Source: Neptuniibacter sp. (GTDB lineage: Bacteria > Pseudomonadota > Gammaproteobacteria > Pseudomonadales > Balneatricaceae). From it: a stretch of DNA of 9,699 bases. Positions 5,538 to 9,699 of the stretch are shown here, piece by piece. Below the pieces are notes generated by a model. That model was not told the DNA's origin. It did not search any database and saw only the letters and a list, made by a program, of their open reading frames with translations. The stretch covers positions 1-9,699 of the forward strand of contig JASBRM010000067.1 of NCBI GenBank assembly GCA_030149405.1, read 5' to 3'. The number at the start of each line of letters is the position of its first letter. Position 1 is the first letter of the stretch. Both the position numbers and the translations under genes were made by a program.

Positions 5538-7211
5538 CTATGCACCTGAGTACATACACACCGGGTCTTGATCGAGATGTTCAATGGCTTGTTTCAACGC
5601 AATCGTTCGAGAATTGCAGAAATTGTCGCGAGTTAAGCGGGATTCAAGTCCCAGCTTGAGAAGTTTATCTTTAGATTCTTCTTTGAGCACAACAATCGAG
5701 ACATGTTTACCCAGATCCAGAGCTTCCAACACAACGTTCTCGATTGATAAGGCCATGGTATCGTCCAGAAATGACACGTCACTCAAGTCAAAAATAACCG
5801 CGTCATGATTCGCTATATCCTGCCGCTCTCGCGCAATAGCTTTGGAAACACCAAAGATCATCGCTCCAGATAAATAAAACAGCAGTACACGTCCATCGGC
5901 CTGATTCAGAAGTTCCTTTTGCTCAGTATCCAAAGGCAGTTCATCATCAACATCGGACATCGCGCGAACTTTCTGCGCCTCAACCAAAGAAAGCTTCTGA
6001 ATAATGATGATATTGGCTACAAAAACCCCAATACCTACCGCAACAATCAGATCAACAAAAACGGTCAACAGCAGCACCGTATACATGATCAAGGTACTGT
6101 GGCGGGAAACCCTGTGCGCACGCTTGATAAAGGACCAATCCAGAATATCAACGCCCACTTTTACCGCGATGGCCGCAAGTACAGCGAGCGGAATATTTTC
6201 GATCAAGGATGCAGCACCAAACACCGCGATCGCAAGCGCAAGGACACGTACTACACCTGAAAGCGGCGTCCTCCCCCCCGACTGAATATTAACGACGGTC
6301 CCCATAGTCGCACCGGCACCAGGCAAGCCACCAAACAGGCCTGACATAATGTTTCCAAGTCCCTGACCTACCAGTTCCTTATTTGAATTATGTTCGGTAC
6401 GTGTCAGGTTATCCGCAATAACCGATGTAAGCATGGAGTCAATACAGCCCAGCATTCCCAAAACCATCGCTTCAACGAGCATGATACTCAGCTCAGCATG
6501 GGTAAAATGCGGGATGACTAAAGAAGGTAGCGAAGCATCAATTTCACCAATTCTTTGAATCTGTTCAAAGTCAAAAACAATGACAGAAACTACACTCACA
6601 AAGACCAGGGCAATGAGCTGGGGCGGCAGGTATTTTTTCAGTTTTTCCGGCGTATTGAACAGCAGTTGCAAGGTAACAATGAACAGCAGCAGCTCTCCTA
6701 AACGGATGTTCATGACCAGATCTGGCAGATTAGCTAGGGTGCCGACCACACCTCCTGCTGGAGCACTTTGACCAAGTGCCGGTGCGACTTGCATTAGGAT
6801 CAGTATGACGCCAATTCCTGACATAAAGCCGGACACAACGGAATAAGGCATCAATGTGATGTATTTTCCGAGCTTTAAAAACCCAAAAACAATCTGAAAA
6901 CAGCCCGCCATCATGACCACGGTGAACGCCATGGCGAGCCCTTTTTCCGGGTTCGCAGCGATCAATGTACTGATCACGGCTGTCATTACCACGGTCATCG
7001 GGCCAGTTGGCTCAGAGATCAGTGTTGAGGTTCCACCAAAGAGAGAAGCAAATAAGCCTATAAGTATAGCGCCATAAAGGCCTGCTTCAGCACCAGAACC
7101 AGAAGCCACACCGAAGGTTAAGGCCAACGGCAGTGACACAACTGCAGCCGTTAATCCACCTAATATATCGCCACGTAGGTTACTTTTACCAAGCGCGTTT
7201 AGCCTGAGCAT
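5538..7211 (-). CDS. SulP-family anion transporter with STAS domain, BicA-like (probable Na+-dependent bicarbonate transporter)
   Basis: This inner-membrane SLC26/SulP transporter has 557 aa. The hydrophobic part (about 12-420) begins 'GDILGGLTAAVVSLPLALTFGVASG' and the cytoplasmic STAS domain covers about 440-545 ('GRVLLFYLSGAMIFGVSKAIARE', 'VIFDLSDVSFLDDTMALSIENVV'). It resembles cyanobacterial BicA along its length, including 'LISEPTGPMTVVMTAVI', 'LGCIDSMLTSVIADNLTRTEHNSNKEL' and 'GAGATMGTVVNIQSGGRT'. Thr69, Asp258, Thr262, Ala301 and Thr302 fall at the same numbers as residues I recall from the BicA Na+/bicarbonate sites. This supports bicarbonate as substrate, although heterotroph homologues are little tested and sulfate or another anion remains possible. 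The ATG at 7211 follows a purine-rich AGAGAAAG. The gene is divergent from miaB and stands alone, with no carbonic anhydrase in view. Confidence 0.93.
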   Translation of the reverse strand: MLRLNALGKSNLRGDILGGLTAAVVSLPLALTFGVASGSGAEAGLYGAILIGLFASLFGGTSTLISEPTGPMTVVMTAVISTLIAANPEKGLAMAFTVVMMAGCFQIVFGFLKLGKYITLMPYSVVSGFMSGIGVILILMQVAPALGQSAPAGGVVGTLANLPDLVMNIRLGELLLFIVTLQLLFNTPEKLKKYLPPQLIALVFVSVVSVIVFDFEQIQRIGEIDASLPSLVIPHFTHAELSIMLVEAMVLGMLGCIDSMLTSVIADNLTRTEHNSNKELVGQGLGNIMSGLFGGLPGAGATMGTVVNIQSGGRTPLSGVVRVLALAIAVFGAASLIENIPLAVLAAIAVKVGVDILDWSFIKRAHRVSRHSTLIMYTVLLLTVFVDLIVAVGIGVFVANIIIIQKLSLVEAQKVRAMSDVDDELPLDTEQKELLNQADGRVLLFYLSGAMIFGVSKAIARERQDIANHDAVIFDLSDVSFLDDTMALSIENVVLEALDLGKHVSIVVLKEESKDKLLKLGLESRLTRDNFCNSRTIALKQAIEHLDQDPVCMYSGA

Positions 7212-7247
7212 CTATCTTTCTCTTTGTATCAAAAATTCCAACCCGTA

Positions 7248-7275
7248 ATTTTACTAGTGGTGCGCATGCGGGCAA
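7248..7275 (-). promoter_or_regulatory. Candidate sigma-70 promoter for the SulP gene
   Basis: On the minus strand TTGCCC (7275-7270, 4 of 6 matches) is separated by 16 bases from TAAAAT (7253-7248, 5 of 6 matches), giving a leader of about 30 bases. The spacer contains the 8-bp palindrome CGCATGCG (7263-7270). Confidence 0.4.
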
Positions 7276-7334
7276 GGTTTATTTCTTTACAACAGAATAA
7301 ATAAAAATCGATCCATTAAATATCCAAGCTAAAC

Positions 7335-7363
7335 TGTTCATTATCTGGCCGCTTAAGTATAAT
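7335..7363 (+). promoter_or_regulatory. Candidate sigma-70 promoter for miaB-ybeZ
   Basis: A perfect -10 TATAAT (7358-7363) is preceded at 17 bases by TGTTCA (7335-7340, 3 of 6 matches to the -35). Initiation near 7370 gives a leader of about 54 bases. The -10 is the strongest in the window; the -35 is weak. Confidence 0.55.
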
Positions 7364-7377
7364 GCGCGGTCCTTTCA

Positions 7378-7394
7378 GCCCGCGGTTTACGGGC
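7378..7394 (+). other. Small leader hairpin upstream of miaB
   Basis: GCCCG (7378-7382) pairs with CGGGC (7390-7394) across a 7-base loop, within the predicted miaB leader about 30 bases before the start codon. No T-run follows, so it is not a terminator. It may be chance or may affect leader stability. Confidence 0.25.
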
Positions 7395-7423
7395 ATATGA
7401 TCCACGCAAGATACAGGTGAACA

Positions 7424-8788
7424 ATGGCGAAAAAGCTGTTTATTAAAACCCACGGCTGTCAGATGAACGAATATGACTCTGCGCGTATGGCAGATCTGCT
7501 GGGGGAAAGTCATGAACTTGAGCTGACAGAGAATGATAAAGAAGCCGATGTACTACTGCTCAACACCTGTTCTATCCGCGAAAAAGCCCAGGAAAAAGTG
7601 TTCCATCAGCTTGGTCGCTGGCGCAAACTTAAAGCCAACAACCCGAACCTTAAGATCGGTGTGGGTGGCTGTGTGGCTAGTCAGGAAGGTGACAATATCC
7701 TGAAACGTGCACCTTATGTGGATATGATTTTTGGTCCGCAAACTCTGCATCGTTTGCCAGAAATGATCACTGAGACGGACAAGGGTGGCGTCGGCATCGT
7801 CGATGTTTCTTTCCCGGAAATTGAGAAGTTTGACCATCTGCCAGCACCAAAAGTAGAAGGTGCTGAAGCCTTTGTTTCTGTCATGGAAGGCTGCTCTAAA
7901 TACTGCACGTTCTGCGTTGTACCTTATACCCGTGGTGAAGAAGTCAGCCGCCCTCTGGACGATGTTATTACTGAATGTGTGGAACTGGCGGAACAAGGTG
8001 TTCGCGAGGTTAACCTTTTGGGTCAGAACGTTAATGCTTATCGTGGCGACACTCACGATGGTGATACTGCCGATCTTGCAGAGCTGATTCGATCTGTTGC
8101 TGCCATTGATGGTATTGACCGCATTCGTTTCACCACCAGCCATCCGGTTGAATTTACCGATAGCCTGATTGAAGCCTACGAAGATGTGCCAGAACTGGTG
8201 AGTTTCCTGCATCTGCCGGTTCAGAGTGGCTCCGATAAGATCCTGATGGCAATGAAACGTGGCCATACCGCTCTGGAGTATAAGTCCAAGATTCGTCGTA
8301 TCCGTCAGGCACGCCCGGATATAGAAATTTCTTCTGACTTCATCGTTGGTTTCCCGAATGAAACCGATGCTGATTTTGCTGCGACCATGAAGCTGATCGA
8401 AGATATCGGCTTTGATAACAGCTTCAGCTTTATCTACAGCCGCCGCCCTGGTACACCCGCGTCTGACCTACCGGATAACATTGACGAAGAAACCAAAAAA
8501 CAACGTCTTGCAGTGTTGCAGAGCCGTATTATCCAGAACGCTCAGCAGATCAGCCGCCGCATGGTGGGTACAACTCAGCGAATTCTGGTCAATGGATATT
8601 CCAAGAAAGATCCTGGCCTTTTGTCCGGACGTACCGAAAACAACCGTGTGGTTAACTTCCGCTGCAGCAATCCAGATCTGATTGGCCACTTTGCCGATGT
8701 TAATATCGCTCAGGCGTATGCCAATTCACTGGTTGGCGAGCTAATCAGCTCTGAACTGGATGAAAACTTCACAAAGAAGGCCTGCTAA
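7424..8788 (+). CDS. miaB: tRNA-2-methylthio-N6-(dimethylallyl)adenosine synthase MiaB
   Basis: MiaB is a radical-SAM methylthiotransferase that converts i6A37 to ms2i6A37 in tRNAs reading UNN codons. The protein is 454 aa (E. coli about 474). The N-terminal UPF0004 domain binds one [4Fe-4S] cluster through Cys12, Cys49 and Cys83 ('[11 protein letters not shown]', '[12 protein letters not shown]', 'GGCVASQEG'). The radical-SAM core binds the second through Cys157, Cys161 and Cys164 ('[16 protein letters not shown]'). Further family motifs are 'LLGQNVNAY', 'FTTSHP', '[13 protein letters not shown]' and '[12 protein letters not shown]'. A TRAM RNA-binding domain forms the C-terminus (about 378-445). 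All six cluster cysteines are present at the E. coli numbers. The ATG at 7424 follows an AGGTG ribosome site. ybeZ starts on the base after the stop codon, so the two are co-transcribed and probably translationally coupled. Confidence 0.98.
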   Translation: MAKKLFIKTHGCQMNEYDSARMADLLGESHELELTENDKEADVLLLNTCSIREKAQEKVFHQLGRWRKLKANNPNLKIGVGGCVASQEGDNILKRAPYVDMIFGPQTLHRLPEMITETDKGGVGIVDVSFPEIEKFDHLPAPKVEGAEAFVSVMEGCSKYCTFCVVPYTRGEEVSRPLDDVITECVELAEQGVREVNLLGQNVNAYRGDTHDGDTADLAELIRSVAAIDGIDRIRFTTSHPVEFTDSLIEAYEDVPELVSFLHLPVQSGSDKILMAMKRGHTALEYKSKIRRIRQARPDIEISSDFIVGFPNETDADFAATMKLIEDIGFDNSFSFIYSRRPGTPASDLPDNIDEETKKQRLAVLQSRIIQNAQQISRRMVGTTQRILVNGYSKKDPGLLSGRTENNRVVNFRCSNPDLIGHFADVNIAQAYANSLVGELISSELDENFTKKAC

Positions 8789-9699
8789 GTGACCACAGCA
8801 CAATCTATTAAACTGACACTTGAGCCAGAAAACGCAGAGTTTCTGGCCAACCTTTGCGGCCCTTTCAATGAGCACCTGAAGTTAATCGAACGCCGTATTG
8901 GTATAGAGATCCGTAATCACGCTAACCACTTTCAGCTTTTAGGTGATATCGACGCCATTCGCCTGGTCAGCGAGATGCTTGAAAGCCTCTATACCGAAGC
9001 AACCAAAGACAAGCGTTTATCTCCTGATGATATCCATCTGATGATTCAGCAAAGCGGCATAGAACAGATCATCAGTCATCAGAAAATTCAGGATACGGAT
9101 ATTGCGATCCGCACCAAGAAAGCCCTGATCCGCCCGCGTGGAGAAAACCAGCAGTCTTACGTTCGCTCCATTCTTGAACACGATATCAACTTTGGCATCG
9201 GCCCGGCGGGTACGGGCAAAACCTATCTCGCAGTCGCCTGCGCCGTTGATGCACTTGAGAAAGAAGAAGTTGATCGAATCTTATTGGTCCGCCCGGCCGT
9301 TGAAGCCGGTGAAAAACTGGGTTTCCTGCCGGGTGATCTGACCCAAAAAGTCGATCCATACCTTCGCCCTCTGTATGACGCACTCTATGAGATGCTGGGT
9401 TTTGAACGCGTAGGCAAACTGATCGAAAAAAATGTCATTGAAGTAGCGCCGCTGGCATTTATGCGTGGTCGCACCCTGAATAATTCATTCGTTATTCTGG
9501 ATGAGTCCCAGAACACGACCCGTGAACAGATGAAAATGTTCCTGACCCGTATCGGGTTCGGAACCACAGCCGTCATCACCGGTGATATTACCCAAGTCGA
9601 TCTGCCGAAAGGCACACACTCGGGTCTGGTCCATGCAATGAAGGTTCTGGATGGTGTAAAAGACATTGGGTTCACGCAGTTCACGGCTAAAGATGTGGT
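8789..9699 (+). CDS. ybeZ: PhoH-like ATPase YbeZ, 3' truncated by window end
   Basis: This cytosolic P-loop ATPase of the PhoH family is encoded next to, and acts with, the endoribonuclease YbeY in rRNA maturation and ribosome quality control. The start is a GTG directly after the miaB TAA, with AAGG 8 bases upstream inside the miaB end; translation reads V/M-TTAQSIKLTLEPEN. About 303 residues are visible with no stop before the window edge; full-length proteins are roughly 330-350 aa. An N-terminal region of about 110 residues precedes the ATPase core. Walker A is 'GPAGTGKT' at 138-145 (Lys144), and Walker B is 'FVILDESQN' at 234-242 (Asp238, Glu239). Other family motifs are 'RPAVEAGEKLGFLPGDL', 'APLAFMRGRTLNNSF' and 'ITGDITQVDLP'. 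The gene order miaB-ybeZ matches E. coli and Pseudomonas, where ybeY follows, so ybeY is expected just outside the window. Confidence 0.96.
   Translation, partial: MTTAQSIKLTLEPENAEFLANLCGPFNEHLKLIERRIGIEIRNHANHFQLLGDIDAIRLVSEMLESLYTEATKDKRLSPDDIHLMIQQSGIEQIISHQKIQDTDIAIRTKKALIRPRGENQQSYVRSILEHDINFGIGPAGTGKTYLAVACAVDALEKEEVDRILLVRPAVEAGEKLGFLPGDLTQKVDPYLRPLYDALYEMLGFERVGKLIEKNVIEVAPLAFMRGRTLNNSFVILDESQNTTREQMKMFLTRIGFGTTAVITGDITQVDLPKGTHSGLVHAMKVLDGVKDIGFTQFTAKDV

Noticed and set aside
7365..7394. Attenuator-like alternative hairpins before miaB
   Set aside because: One of the two competing arms (CGCGG at 7365-7369) lies upstream of the predicted transcription start, so it would not be in the RNA.
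7553..8266. 237-aa ORF antisense to miaB
   Set aside because: It is fully contained in a certain gene, has no recognisable domains, and is explained by the codon bias of miaB read on the other strand.

Overview
The window looks like ordinary chromosomal DNA of a marine-type gammaproteobacterium, probably of the Oceanospirillales/Pseudomonadales grade. The reasons are a complete EF-P / EpmA / EpmB set of the (R)-beta-lysine type, a DUF1820 protein, the miaB-ybeZ gene pair, and GC content that by eye is in the middle to upper 40s. No tRNA, rRNA, CRISPR array, transposase, integrase or phage gene was seen. The species cannot be named from this sequence alone.

Layout from left to right. (1) The 3' end of a PatB/MalY-type PLP C-S lyase (+) converges on an unrecognised cysteine-rich 125-aa ORF (-); their stop codons overlap. 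(2) A translation-factor block follows: epmA (-) and efp (-), with epmA downstream of efp, and epmB (+) divergent from efp across a 126-bp intergenic region. A strong intrinsic terminator sits between efp and epmA, touching the epmA Shine-Dalgarno. (3) A 382-aa protein of unknown function with EF-hand-like calcium motifs (+) converges, with a 6-bp gap, on a DUF1820 gene (-). (4) A 355-bp gene-free region carries a near-perfect long inverted repeat of about 96 bp and a 10-bp palindrome near the predicted DUF1820 transcription start. (5) A BicA-like SulP anion transporter with a C-terminal STAS domain (-) is divergent from (6) miaB (+), which is followed with no intergenic base by ybeZ/phoH (+), cut by the window end.

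How the genes work together. EpmB makes (R)-beta-lysine, EpmA ligates it to Lys34 of EF-P, and modified EF-P rescues ribosomes stalled on polyproline, so one locus holds the substrate maker, the ligase and the target. MiaB (ms2i6A37 methylthiolation of tRNA) and YbeZ (a PhoH ATPase linked to ribosome maturation and RNA metabolism through YbeY) form a second translation-quality operon. The SulP transporter, DUF1820 and EF-hand genes have no evident mechanistic link to these. I found no convincing new system. The points most worth a second look are the efp-epmA terminator, the intergenic inverted-repeat element, the EF-hand protein and the cysteine-rich ORF.
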